Part shown: in pieces, positions 1 to 11,800 of the stretch
Layout: each line of letters begins with the position of its first letter
How positions within the stretch are numbered: the stretch's first letter is position 1
NCBI GenBank assembly: GCA_013115125.1
Contig: JABANN010000406.1
Location: forward strand, 1 to 31,994
Direction: 5' to 3'
Length of the DNA: 31,994 nt
From: Perkinsus olseni
Lineage: Eukaryota; Perkinsozoa; Perkinsida
Position numbers and translations under genes: made by a program
The notes under the pieces: generated by a model
What the model was told of the DNA's origin: nothing
The model's database searches: none
Seen by the model: the letters and a program-made list of their open reading frames with translations, nothing else

Positions 1-69
<69 letters not shown>
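1..69. repeat. TGT trinucleotide microsatellite
   Basis: About 23 perfect copies of a TGT/TTG triplet begin at the window edge, so the array may extend further left. It is simple sequence with no coding signal. Confidence 0.98.
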
Positions 70-1050
70 AGTGGCCCAATAGGTAAGTGGGAGTGGGTCA
101 GGGCGTAGCTATCATACACCGTGTATGCCATACACTTACCACTCTACGTGAATACCGTGGCACCTCTGCAATCACTTGTCTGAGGGCAAGTACCTTCATC
201 GCTGCTGCGTACCTACATTCAGCTTCGCACAGCGGCGGCGTTGGAGTTCAAACTGAAACACACCTAAGGTGGACTCCACCTGCTGTTTCAGTTGTCACTA
301 TGGCCCCCAACTCAGTGTGTATCAGTGTGTGTCACTACCTGGTGAACTGCTTCCGTATTTTGATGAAAGGAAATCAATGATACATCGATCACCAACCGTT
401 TAAGCGTGTATGTAGGTTCGATACGAAGGACCACCTCCTCCACAAAGGATGCTGCCCGCGGCGTCACACAGTGTCCGCTAACCTCTCGACTCTTCATCTC
501 CCGAGCGTGTCTTGGAACCCCCCACAACAACAAGCTGGCGATTCCGGACACCGGCAGCTTGCTCCATGTCTCACACTCCCCATCAGACAGCTCAAGTCAT
601 CAAAGATTTGATAAGTCATATGAAAACGTCCGTTAGTAAGAAGACAGTTGAATTCAGCAGCACCGCTGGTATCGCTCCAGAAATCAGCCGAAAAAGTCGT
701 CCACGCTCGGACCCGGAGCCGCCTTCGAACCCTGCGCGGGGTCTTGCCCCTGACACAACCCAAGCTCAGCAACGGTCTGGCGAGGTCGATCGTTCCCTTA
801 CAGCAGAGGTATCCTGATGATGCTCTCCAGCCTGGGCACCGACATCGATCGGGATAAGCTTCCATCCATAGAGAGACGGCAGTAACTAGAAAGGGAATGG
901 GTTGACGCAGAATCGAGCGCCCAAGAACATCAATAACAACCAATCCCGGTTCAGCTGACCCTATCACGCAGTAACGGAGCACAGAATCGACTCTTGCCCG
1001 GCAAAACCCTCAGTGTGGACTTTTGCTAAGGATGGACTATCTCCACTAGT
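70..1050. other. Interval without a supportable gene
   Basis: Several overlapping open frames of 60-160 codons lie on both strands here. The longest is on the minus strand at 494-982. None has a recognisable domain or a convincing chain of splice sites. The minus frame just below 982 looks mildly protein-like for about 30 residues and could be an exon of an unrecognised gene. I see no RNA gene here. Confidence 0.4.
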
Positions 1051-2280
1051 TTACAGGCCACCAGAAAGAGGGATACGAGCGATCTCCGTACGGCCATCAG
1101 AGGGCATGCCCAGGCAACAAGGCAGCAGGAGTATCTTCCCCGGCATTTTCCAGCTAGACTTCCAGAACCACCGCCTGGGAAAAGATGCTCTTACCGATTC
1201 CATCATAGTTTGCATGCCCTTGAGATCCCCAGAGCCAGCTTCCACAGATATCCTATTGACTTCGCTTCCCTCTTCCTGCACCAGAAAACACTCCCACCGA
1301 GCGCTCCACCGACCACACACCTCCCGACCTATTTACCTCAGATTTCTGCGCTATTGAAATGAGCAGCTGCTTGCCATCCTCCGAGGGCTCGAGCTCTACT
1401 TTCGAGGGGATGTTAGGGTCAGCATACTCCCGCATCTTCCACAACGTAGCTAACAAAGAAGAACCAATCTCCCTTCGGACGATTGCCTGAGTGCTGGCAA
1501 AAGCCGATTTGGGACCAATCTTCCCCCTGCCCCCGGGCACCGGATCGCCCCCCTTAACAGGGTGAGCTAAATAAGGCAACCACAATCACGCCAACACGCT
1601 CCTTTCATCGCAGTGAACATACGGAGCGGTCCTGAGTTATTCACTCACACCCAGGAGCACTACCTAGCGAGAGTTTAGTAGACGTGGTAGCTTGAAGAAA
1701 GGAGCCGATGGTCACTGGTGGCAACGATACTGTTACACCTGTTGATCAATAAACCAGCATATACACAATACACAGCCATCCTTCCCCGTGGAACAACAAG
1801 TGACAGATAGAACCGCTCGAGTAATACAAAAGAGTCTCTCGCAGAATCATTATCTTGGACCGTATCTCATATGATTGTCATAACCGTCGAATTTACCATC
1901 GAACTGAGCTAGCGAGCGACCTAATCCCGATGATCTTCGATCCATCCTCAGGATATTACTCTTGCCGGGCCCTCCTTTAGGGGAGAACGTCCACTTCACC
2001 CTCCCTTCTCTCACGACACTGACGCCTCCATCGTTCGCTCTCTCCAAAGCTGGCTGAGAGAATCTTCACGCTCTCGACATCTCATGTAAAAGAACAGAGT
2101 CCAAAGATACTTAACCCTCACTACCATAATGGCTCGAACATCCAATTTGGCGTTTCGTCCTTCCACAGTAAATCCATCAAAGATTCCCCTGTGAGGTGGG
2201 TGACTAAAAAACGCTGCCGCCGGAATCCTGTTGGCAGCCGCTGCGAGACTCCGCGATACTTGCATAACGATGGCGATCAA
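1051..2280 (-). CDS. Whirly-like, probably mitochondrial, nucleic-acid-binding protein
   Basis: Multi-exon minus-strand gene. Likely exons are 2280-2125 (ATG at 2280 or 2265), 2053-1960, from 1920 to about 1863, one ending at 1337, and 1275-1195 or on to a stop at 1051. The N-terminus (MQVSRSLAAAANRIPAAAFF) looks like a mitochondrial presequence. The order of motifs resembles the Whirly fold: a strand containing KLDVRAI, then VVREGRVKWTFSP, then a YDNH segment, then IVRREIGSSLLATLW followed by ADPNIPSKVELEPSEDG and strands ending in MMES. In plant Whirly proteins the equivalents are KAALSV, the LLEFAPA strand, YDW, and a PLPDG turn. Whirly proteins bind single-stranded DNA or RNA in organelles. 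The joint between the third and fourth exons and the 3' end are unresolved; a 20-nt intron near 1194-1175 would be too short to trust. The family call comes from pattern only; a release-factor-like protein was considered and fits less well. Confidence 0.5.
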
Positions 2281-2644
2281 AAAAACTGCGGAGACTCGAA
2301 AACCGCTTATCGATTAGCGTTGTCGCTCGTGAAAGAAGGCGCAGTCCACAGATCATCTTTGAAGTTCCACATTCTGAGCTGTCAATAAAATAACGGTTCA
2401 GCATTCCAAAGCTCCCACGCTTATGGCCACCTCATGAGCATTGACGGCCGGCAAGAATCACGCCTTGAAAAAAGCGGATAGCACCGTTCCCCAGCCAAAG
2501 CGATTGATCCAACGCAAGTCGCCTTTCATTGATCATTGATGGCCGAGCGGACATCATGATCCGTTCTCAAAGCTGCGTTAATCAACGTCAACAATAGTGG
2601 TAATATTCTCCACGTTTAACAAAATCTGTCTCCAATCCTCGATA
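2281..2644. other. Short intergenic interval between two minus-strand genes
   Basis: No supportable coding exon or RNA gene. It separates the start of the Whirly-like gene from the stop of the HIR-like gene and presumably holds the promoter of the former. Confidence 0.5.
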
Positions 2645-4570
2645 CTACAACCCCGCCCCTGCCCTCGCTTGCATCACTCCCATCTTAATCTCGTCCGTTA
2701 CACTCTTCTGCGATGTGCTCACGAAAACTGTATTTGCCTTGGACGAGCTCCCGACCTCTTTTAACGTATCGAAATACTGTGTCACCAGTACCTGATGCCA
2801 GCCATCGCCGGACGCTCTAACCGACGAAGCCATCGCTGCTTCCAGATAATCCCGGTATCCGCTCACGCTTGGTCGACCTGCTCTAACAGATCTACGGGTG
2901 AGCTTTCATCGTAACAACCATCATTTCCATGGCTTCCACCGTTCGACTATCGATATCATGGCCGATAACAAGTTCGAACGGACAAAAATCCTTGAAGGGT
3001 GGGCGGTAGTGGATCATCGAGCGACGATCGGGTGACGTTCATTCTTCTTAGTATGTGCGTCGACGGGATTCGGCCTTGCTGCGACTCGCTCTTCACAGCA
3101 GGCCAAAGCCACGTAACGCGTAAATGCGTTCTCAACTGCGCCATCTCAACCACCAATTGGGGTGGAGACATCCACCCCCTTAGCCCGTTATTGTTAATAC
3201 CAATTCCAGAACGTCCTTAGCGGACATCTCATGAATCGCCTCCTGGAAGTCTCCTATCGACTCGCGGAGGCCGTCGACGATAGCCTTACGTTGACGAGCC
3301 ACACCTCGAGACGCAATAATAAGACAGATGGTCCTTCTTTGCACACTCAGGAAGAGAATACGTAGAATTGCACCACCGAGCGGCGAAGGGCGTCAGTCAA
3401 AGATCTTCACTGAAAACAGTGACGTCTCTGGCGTCTGATCTTTGATCTGGTGAAGATTCTCTACCACAAGATCTACAGGCGGCCAGCAAGATGCTATCGA
3501 GAGGACGGCAACTCACCCTGTCCTTGCAGGAACTTCGATTCAGCTTCCGCCTCCGCCTGCTTCACAATGACCACCTTCTCAGCCTCGGCCTTCTCCGTTG
3601 CCGCCACTCTGAAGAGGGACAACGATCATCCACTACTGAAATTGATCGAAAGCGCTGGTGATTGGAGCCCACCTGAGTCTTCGATTGGCGTTGATCTCGT
3701 TCATGGCGTCTCTGACTTTACGGTTCGGTGAGATATCGGTGACCAAGGCCTGGTTGATCTGGAACCCAAACTCGCTCATGATCTTCTGGAGCTGGTCCTT
3801 CACTTGCTTGGCCACCTAGTCGAGCACAGCGAGAGTGCGAGACTATAACGGAATAGGTGAAACCAGGACGGTAGTAGGGAAAGACGGTTTTCACGGGTAC
3901 GGCTTTGGAAACAGTACCATAACTCGCCCAACATTCCGGTTAGCAGTAAGAAGACCACGGAAAAACCTACCTCATCTTTAGACTCGAAAACGTCGTCCAA
4001 CAGCATACCCGGTACCGTCGATCTGACGACATCAAACACATAGGAGTTGATCTGCACCGTCGGGTTGTGGAGGCGATAGAAGGCTTCGTAAATCTTAGAC
4101 TTGATAACTTCATATTGAACGGCAACCTGATAGTGAAGAAAAACTCACAGGAACTTGTAATGAACCTGCCTAGCTCCGATCAGAAGCTACTACGCTGAAG
4201 CTAAGTGGCGGATGGTAGGAAGACGGCCGATGAAAGATTGGATGGAAATCAAAACCGGGGGGTTTTGTTCTCGATCAGCCGGTCTCCTCACAGACTCGCT
4301 CAGGACGGTAAAACGCTCACTTGAATGCTAACAAAGACGTTGTCCTTCGTCTTGGTCTCGCAGGTCATAGACGTCTCCTGGATCCTAACCGAGACATCCC
4401 CGGCTCTGACGCAGACGCACGGGACGGGCAGACAGAGAAGGCCGGGGTGGGCCAGGCGGTCGAACTTGCCGAATCTGATGAAGGGAGCTACCGGCACCGG
4501 GTCGTGATGTGATGACGTACTTTGTGATGACGGCAACACGATCGTTAGGGACGGTCTGTACGCAACCCAT
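2645..4570 (-). CDS. SPFH/band-7 protein of the hypersensitive-induced-reaction (HIR) type
   Basis: Seven exons splice in phase: 4570-4521, 4474-4321, 4126-3971, 3815-3673, 3608-3517, 3304-3201 and 2791-2645, giving 281 residues; plant HIR proteins have about 285. All introns are GT-AG. The start MGCVQTVPNDRVAVI matches the lipid-modified N-terminus of HIR proteins, where Gly2 and Cys3 can be myristoylated and palmitoylated. Conserved HIR blocks follow: TCETKTKDNVFVSIQ, VQINSYVFDVVRSTVP, LLDDVFESKDE, AMNEINANRRLR, an Ala/Glu-rich helix near residues 165-200, GVARQRKAIVDGLRES and VLVTQYFDTLKEVGSSSK. The family forms membrane microdomain scaffolds facing the cytosol. Two introns are long: 4320-4127 holds a SINE-like repeat, 3200-2792 is 409 nt. 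The gene looks complete and intact. Confidence 0.93.
3397..3445. repeat. Nested hairpin in an intron of the HIR-like gene
   Basis: A 9-bp outer arm (3397-3405 with 3437-3445) encloses a 5-bp arm with a four-A loop (3408-3421). It lies in intron 5 of the HIR-like gene. The function is unknown. Confidence 0.6.
4165..4293 (+). repeat. SINE-like tRNA-related repeat, copy C, in an HIR intron
   Basis: This stretch aligns along its whole length with 23927-24060. Shared blocks are a TCCGAT-AGAAGC start, GCTAAGTGGCGGATG, an ATTGGAT block and a CCGGTCTCCTCACAG end. GCTAAGTGG resembles the A box of a tRNA promoter. The copy fills most of intron 2 of the HIR-like gene (4127-4320, 194 nt), while the gene's small introns are about 45-65 nt, which fits a past insertion. 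Confidence 0.75.
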
Positions 4571-5460
4571 GAGATTGTAAAGAGGGGCTTAGGATACTGA
4601 GAGGCACCAGAAGCTCTAGTTTTAGCACAGAGAGATAAGATTCGCGCCGAGGAGAAATCGATTAGAATGGCGAGCGCGATATTATCGAGCCGGCGCGATA
4701 CTTACTCTGTGTCTCTCGATAAGTGCTGACGGGCGGAAGCAGTCTTTGATAAGTCTCAAGCGGCCTCGGAAGATTCATTTGCTCGTCGGCGGATGTCAAC
4801 TCGTCACCGACTGTGTCATTTGGACGACGGTGGTGAAGGGCGTGTTGGCGACTCATGGGGGCCCTTCACGCAACCGATGCCGGACACCATCCAAAATCAA
4901 CTGGACAGGTAAGAGGGTATCTTACCTCTGCGTCATATGCACGGATCAACCTAAGATACCGAGGTGTCCTCCGAGACACATTCATCCACTTCCCAGTAAA
5001 GGAATCTGAGCAGCAGGACCCTTGTCAGCGGCCCCGGAGCACGCCCGACCCCAGCGCGGCCGATTCCACGACCAGAGCTGTGCATACATGGTTCTTCAAA
5101 CAGCAACCTGTCGCCATCGAGTCCTTCCATGATCATCACAGCGCCGTTGACAGCGTAAGCGGCCGACGGAAGGTTCGGTCGATGATGTGTTTCGGAGTGA
5201 TCAGGTCCCTGTGGTGGAGGCCCCAGCCTGTCCACCGCCAGCTAGTGAATGTCCCATCACGAGGGAATCCTTCGCGATGAGTACAGTGAGTACGGTGGAG
5301 AGTGAGAAGAGTTCGACCAAGATGGGTGGGAACATCGTACGGGGTGCAAGTAAGCGGGGGGAGGGTTCGAGGCCCTTCACACCTGTTAGAGAGAACATCG
5401 AAAATTGGGTAGGATCTCTCAGTGGAAATGAAGGAAGACGAAAATAACGAGGCCACTATG
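4571..5460 (-). other. Possible fragments of an unrecognised minus-strand gene
   Basis: Several minus-strand frames look partly protein-like. One starts at 5335 (MFPPILVELFSLSTVLT, signal-peptide-like). Another spans about 5170-4951 and contains NGAVMIMEGLDGDRLLF and FLYWEVDECVSED. GT and CAG splice candidates exist, but I could not join the pieces in a consistent phase. A copy of the shared intron motif (4944-4960) sits in a candidate intron. No family is recognised. Confidence 0.25.
4944..4960 (-). repeat. Shared intron motif, copy 1
   Basis: Minus-strand copy of the recurring element with core ATCTTAGGTTGA, placed right after a candidate 5' splice site. See the finding on the shared motif. 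Confidence 0.6.
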
Positions 5461-7440
5461 CCACATGGCAGGCTGCCATTAGAAGCAGTAGCAGCTAGGG
5501 CTGGATGCCCAGTACTTTGAAAACTGCATCACCGTCCTTGTAACCCGTGGTGGCACTCTGGCCTCACCTTTGCATGCTGCACTCTTCCCGTAAAACACGG
5601 TATGGCCGAGGTAGTCGGCGGTAGTCGTTACAGAGTGAATCGATTAAGATATACTGTAGACGGTCGGGATAAGTTCGGCCATCATCATCTTGCATCCCAC
5701 GTCTCTACCAGTTTTTTGATGAGCAGAAGATGAATAGTATTCCTCCCAAAAATAGTATGGTGGCGTTCCATTAGAACTCAAAAAAGTCGGGAAGTGTTCG
5801 ACTCACTCGCTGTAACGATTGTTGGATTCTCAAAATTCTCGAGGTTCGTCGAGCACTCTCGGGCATCACTCTGCTGGTGATTGCACCCCTACGGCGACAT
5901 CTATCGGATCGGAGAGGAGTGTGATGAAGGGAGGCCGCAACGGGCGAAGGTAGGCTGTCCGATCTGCAGCTAACCTTATTGAATCACTACGGAGCACTGC
6001 GTACCAAAAGCGCAGACCGTTCGTGTAGCCATCGTGTAGCCATCGTCATAGCACCATGGTTTACTTCGAGTGAATTGCTCGCCCACAATCTTGAAAGGTT
6101 TGTTCTGATGGTGGAGAAGTTTCGAAAATCGCGTCTCGATGCGGTACGACGTGCGGTCGGGGTGATCTCATTTCCCTCAGGTTACGGCGTAGTAGGGAAT
6201 CGGTAGACATATCACTGGACAACCCGGGCAGTCACCGTCATGATACCCACGACTGCCGCCCCTGCCGCTTCGTCTTCACCAGTAAGGCCTCCGTCCTCCG
6301 GGTTGCCGGCATTCAATTCCCCTCCACCGGCGGAAACTCTACGTCTGATGGCCTGTTGTACTCCGAGTGGTGGTCATCTCGTGAAGGACTCAATAGGCTG
6401 CACTTTCTCCTTTTTTCAGCGTTGGGGTGCCGTTATAACCACAACTGCCCGTTCTGTCACCATCCTTCCCATTGCCCCCGAGAGATGGTGGACAGCGTCC
6501 TCCTCTGTGGTGGTGAGCCGCTCTCCCCTAGTCAGCCCTATTGAAGTGGACTTGTCAGGTTCACAAGTCTGGACAGTTTCATTCAGTCATGGAGGAGGCC
6601 GCCGCGCTTCCGTGCATCATGCGGGGCCTTGAGAACGTGACCGCCGTCCAGGGATCGTTTAACTGCCTGAATAATGACTGTACACTGAAATTGATTTTCA
6701 TTTTTTCCATTCGAAGACCGTCGTCGGCCATCGTGTCATCATTGCTTTTGCGCTCTTTGCCCTCACTACCTTCATGATGAAACCACCTCTCACCCATCCA
6801 CGCCATCTCCATCATGTTGAACGATCTAGTACCATTGTAGTGCACTCGCTCCATCCAACTCAAGTTCTGTTGTCGAGGAGTGAGAACATGAAGGCATGAG
6901 CGGCGCATGGTCACGAATGGTGAAGACCGTTGTGTAACATACAGACTGTCATTTATATTGTTTAGTTTGTAAGTGATGGAAATGTAAATCGGGAAAAAAG
7001 TTAGCGGAATTTCTTGAAAGTTGTCTGTCTATCCTGCCGAATCTCAGTGTGCATGCGTGCAGACTTTTGAGCTCTCTCAGTGAAGGGAGGGGAGGAATCG
7101 AAAACACGAAACATTGAACCAAAATTCGTTCGCTGGTTAATAGTGCAACCTCGTCTTAACCAAAGAGGGAAGTTAATCAGCTTCTGCTAAGAGGTAATCG
7201 GAAGACCTATCCGAGTCCTCTTCGTCAAACTTGCATTTTACTATCGGCACTCTTTCACTGCCTGCGCCGCGTTTCCTCTGCGCCCCCCAGCGCACGGGTC
7301 CGGTGTGGAGTATCAAAGTTTGATTCATCTTTCGTCGTCTCACTCTTCCAGTGTCTAACGAGCCGGTCTCCTCCATACAGCTGGGCAACCATAGTGGGGT
7401 AGAAGAAAATACGGTACGGAAACTGTAGGTTTGAAACTGT
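5461..7440. other. Interval without a supportable gene
   Basis: Open frames on both strands (for example plus 6240-6632 and minus 6579-6914) have no recognisable domain and no clear splice structure. A tandem direct repeat of CGTGTAGCCAT lies at about 6024-6045. I see no RNA gene. Confidence 0.4.
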
Positions 7441-7640
7441 CAACCTAGTACGGGTACGGAGAACTAGTACGTATTAAATATATTACATAGCGCAAACGTG
7501 TATTAAATTACGCCGTACTTGAAGCTTTCAAGTTGAAGGCGTGAATTCGCCGTACGGCGTCCTAGTACGGTGCTTGGGAACCACTGCGACGGGTTGTACG
7601 CTTACGGAGCCGTACTCGTACTGTACTCCGTACTACGGCG
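7441..7640. other. Intergenic block rich in CGTAC words with palindromes
   Basis: CGTAC and GTACG words recur at high density. Two clear palindromes are present: CTTGAA/TTCAAG arms with a 3-nt spacer at 7518-7532 and the 12-bp perfect palindrome CGCCGTACGGCG at 7548-7559. No coding frame is evident. A similar block lies at 28741-28860. Confidence 0.6.
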
Positions 7641-7765
7641 GACGGTGTGACCGAAATTGAAAGTGCCCTGAGAGAAACCCCATTTTAGATCTACATAAGT
7701 ACAGTGGATCCGGGAAATATTAGAGCCATCTTCGCATTTATCGGTGACTCGCACTTTCTATCCTG

Positions 7766-8113
7766 CTATCGCAGGTTCTTACGAAGCTCTGACATCCTTT
7801 GGCCTTGTTTTCGATCAATCCTGGGAGCCGCTTCCGGCTCTCCGTCAGGATTTAGAGGATTCTTGGGAATCGAGTTGAGACCTCGACTTTCTCCATCAAG
7901 AACCGAGCCTTCTTGAACTTGCTTATCACCCTCCTGCTGGATAGCAGGAGTGTTGCTATCTGTCCTGGAAGCTGGATTAATATCTTCCAGCGCCACGGAA
8001 CAACTGTCCCAATCACTGCCGGGATCGGCTCCGGATACCGGTCTCGAACCTATTGGCAACCTATCATGCGTTCTGGCATATTGAGCTCTTGGCACAATGG
8101 CAAATTGTGTCAT
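7766..8113 (-). CDS. Hypothetical protein, hydrophilic, 115 residues
   Basis: Single open frame from ATG at 8113 to a stop at 7766. The product is strongly hydrophilic and rich in Asp, Glu, Ser, Arg and Pro, with a basic C-terminus (SELRKNLR). No domain, signal peptide or membrane segment is visible, and it looks like a disordered protein if it is real. An AT-rich run (TATATAATAATATC) lies about 85 nt upstream and could be a core promoter, but this is not proof. It could also be one exon of a longer gene, or a chance frame. Confidence 0.3.
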   Translation of the reverse strand: MTQFAIVPRAQYARTHDRLPIGSRPVSGADPGSDWDSCSVALEDINPASRTDSNTPAIQQEGDKQVQEGSVLDGESRGLNSIPKNPLNPDGEPEAAPRIDRKQGQRMSELRKNLR

Positions 8114-8333
8114 CGTGTCTCCACTACTACTCTCCGCTCGCTGGATAGTTTTACATGTATTTTCGCCATTCTCGTTCGTTCTGCACGCAGAAAAGTGATA
8201 TTATTATATACACTGATGGGCGGCTACTTTCTCAACACGATAGTTGAGGCTGTCGCAAATGAGTGGGATCCCTATGGTGTCCTCGGTTCGTCGTTTAGAC
8301 TCGATCTGACCTGGCGTGAACTTCCAATTCTTA

Positions 8334-8402
8334 AAAATGCAGCCTGTGGGGATCGAACCGGAGACCTTGGCGGCTCGATAGATGATTGTCCATCTAACAC
8401 GT
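8334..8402 (-). repeat. tRNA-like element with B box and T run
   Basis: Minus-strand sequence contains GGTTCGATCCCC, a near-perfect Pol III B box, preceded by a D-arm-like TTAGATGGAC stretch and followed by a TTTTT run. The T-arm stem does not pair, so this is not a working tRNA gene. It shares the AGGTC-CCGG-TCGAT-CCCA core and a downstream TTTTTAA with 28432-28492, which suggests a small tRNA-derived family. Confidence 0.5.
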
Positions 8403-8489
8403 GAATTTGTAGTAGAAGCTTGCCATTAGGAATTCAGGGAAGCTGGGGAATTAAGGCGTGCTAGCTCCGTAAGAGCCGACAGAGAAGGG

Positions 8490-8548
8490 GGAGTGATTCC
8501 GTTGATACTGGATATAGCCGCTACATCCAGTATCAACGGAATCACTCC
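8490..8548. repeat. Long perfect hairpin, 24-bp arms
   Basis: Arms 8490-8513 and 8525-8548 are exact inverted copies separated by 11 nt (8514-8524). Three more base pairs can form inside the spacer after one mismatch. It lies just downstream of the beta-propeller-like frame ending at 8555 (minus strand). It is not followed by a T run. Cruciform, MITE-like relic or 3'-end processing signal are all possible. Confidence 0.95.
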
Positions 8549-8554
8549 GCTATA

Positions 8555-8743
8555 TTATAGCGTCCGTGAAAGCACGCTGCAGTCGTCACGGTAGTGTTTG
8601 GTCTCGGCTGCGGAGTCGAACACATAAAGGGTGGACGAAGCGGTCGAAGCAAATATCACTCGACCTTGCTCAATTGCGGAATTGAGAGAATGTTGGTGAT
8701 AGTGAGGCACTCGCATTCTCTCCGTTACACAATCAAACCACAC
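8555..8743 (-). CDS. Fragment resembling a secreted beta-propeller protein
   Basis: The minus-strand frame reads VVITFLLVWFDCVTER upstream of 8743, like the end of a signal peptide, and then a blade-like stretch GRVIFASTASSTLYVFDSAA before a stop at 8555. The strand pattern (hydrophobic strand, turn, LYVFD) is typical of NHL or WD-type propellers, but only about one blade is present. No upstream exon with a start codon could be joined. It may be a truncated relative of the propeller gene at 19713-20843 or a gene remnant. Confidence 0.3.
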   Translation of the reverse strand: MWFDCVTERMRVPHYHQHSLNSAIEQGRVIFASTASSTLYVFDSAAETKHYRDDCSVLSRTL

Positions 8744-9254
8744 CAGCAGGAATGTAATGACAACTGAACGATGATCCCCACTGCCAACCCTGAACCAGAG
8801 GAGGGCCTGCAGAACTTCATTCGCTCCATTGCCGCGGATACTCGAAGCCGCTCACCGCTTCACCCGTACAGCATCGTACGCACAGTACAGCTTCCCGACT
8901 ACCAACACAATGGCGATATTCGCAGGCGACTGAGATATGATGTGCTTGATAACTCACAATGAACAGCCTCCAACACCTGGTGTTGCGACAATGACTGCAC
9001 ACGGAGCGAGAAGCTTGCGCGGCGATTTACCGTTGTAATGAAGTTTGTGAACGACGACTAGGACCGGTTGGAAACAATAACTGATACTATCAGCGACTCC
9101 GATAGACTGAATAATGAAGATGAAGTTAAATGTTTTTGCTAATGGCAAAGAAAAGGACTTCGAATGGATAGGTGACACAAACAAAAGACGACGGCTGACA
9201 GAAGTTTATCAAGTCGTGATCGAAGGAATAAATACCGAGCCCTCAAGGCTTCCT
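8744..9254. other. Interval without a supportable gene
   Basis: A plus-strand frame at 8771-8962 (63 codons) reads like protein in places but has no recognised family or splice partners. The remainder precedes the stop codon of the cathepsin gene on the minus strand and probably holds its 3' end. Confidence 0.35.
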
Positions 9255-10815
<1,561 letters not shown>

Positions 10816-11282
10816 TGTTAAAAGTTAGAGGACCTCGAGGAAGAACCATGAGTACGTCAGGAGTAACTCGGTTTACAGAGAGCGGCACACGATAACGGCC
10901 GGATAACGGATAAGATGCCGACGACCAGCGGAATTGTGCTGGTCTAGAACTGGGACCATCATGGTCCAACCATGCAGAAGGACTGGAGACGGAGGACTAG
11001 CGAAGGTTGCAGCGAAGCCTCGAAGTTATACACACTAGGGCAGCAGCTCCTTCGGCGTAGCAGGACCACACACGACCTTTCTGGCTGGAGGCTCCAGCCT
11101 GGAGCTATAAGTACCACCGGAACCCACTTACCGCTCGCCTCTGGATGTCTTCACCGCAAAGGTGTAGATGAACATAATTCGATCCCTTCAGTGAACTTCC
11201 CCTTATGTTGGTCCTATCACAGGACTCCTATGTACACCTACACCATTCCGCAACGTCGGCAGTGACACTAATGCGAAAATTG
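10816..11282. other. Upstream region of the cathepsin gene
   Basis: No supportable gene. A plus-strand frame at 10972-11265 (97 codons) has no recognised domain. The part next to 10815 presumably contains the protease promoter. Confidence 0.4.
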
Positions 11283-11473
11283 CAACTTGGAACTTCCAAG
11301 TTGGAAGCGCTCATCACGAGCCAGCACAAATGAGCTGCCAATTTACCCGCACAAGTCCGCACAACATGCCTCCATTAGAGGATCTAATACATAGAGAGAG
11401 CGGAGATGTACCCGCGGCGCACAACATTGATCAGATATGAACTTCAACTTGTTATGAAGACTTCAACTTGAAG
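11283..11473. repeat. Two related palindromes in intergenic DNA
   Basis: Ten-nt arms 11283-11292 and 11294-11303 flank one base. CTTCAA and TTGAAG arms at 11461-11473 also flank one base and lie beside a direct repeat of ACTTCAACTTG (11441-11451, 11460-11470). CAACTT/AAGTTG words are shared between the two sites. Confidence 0.85.
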
Positions 11474-11800
11474 GAGTTCAACGACCTGCTCTCTCGGCTA
11501 GTAGTGTGGGTGAAAATTTCCACCGTTCCGCACTTGATGAGGGGACGCCGTTGACTTAGTACGTCGCAACTCGAAGACGACCGGGATCCTCAGGAGCAAT
11601 ATTCACTTTAAATCCTGGTCAAAACTGGAAACGGGCCGTTGCGCAAGCGTTCCTCTACATGACTATGCATTCTGTCTTCTGAAACGAAGGTATGATTAGC
11701 ATCACTAGGAGCCCAAGCGTAAGGTTGTGTCGAAGCCGAGACCTGGGGCGTTGAACAAGCCCGTAAACTAGGAATCTAAAACTTCCACCTCGCACTACAT

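Noticed and set aside
494-982. Minus-strand 162-codon frame near the window start
   Set aside because: Only the first 30 residues look plausible; a good GT donor follows, so the rest is probably intron or non-coding. No family match.
6024-6045. Doubled CGTGTAGCCAT, compared with the alveolate spliced leader
   Set aside because: It shares only a GTAGCCAT word with the spliced leader and lacks the rest, so it is not evidence of a spliced-leader gene or a retroposed transcript.
6240-6632. Plus-strand 130-codon frame rich in Pro, Ser and Ala
   Set aside because: Low complexity with no domain, no neighbouring exons and opposite to the strand of nearby genes. It is kept only as part of an unassigned interval.
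7913-8404. Plus-strand 163-codon frame
   Set aside because: It runs antisense to the hydrophilic minus frame and through the tRNA-like element; no domain or composition signal.
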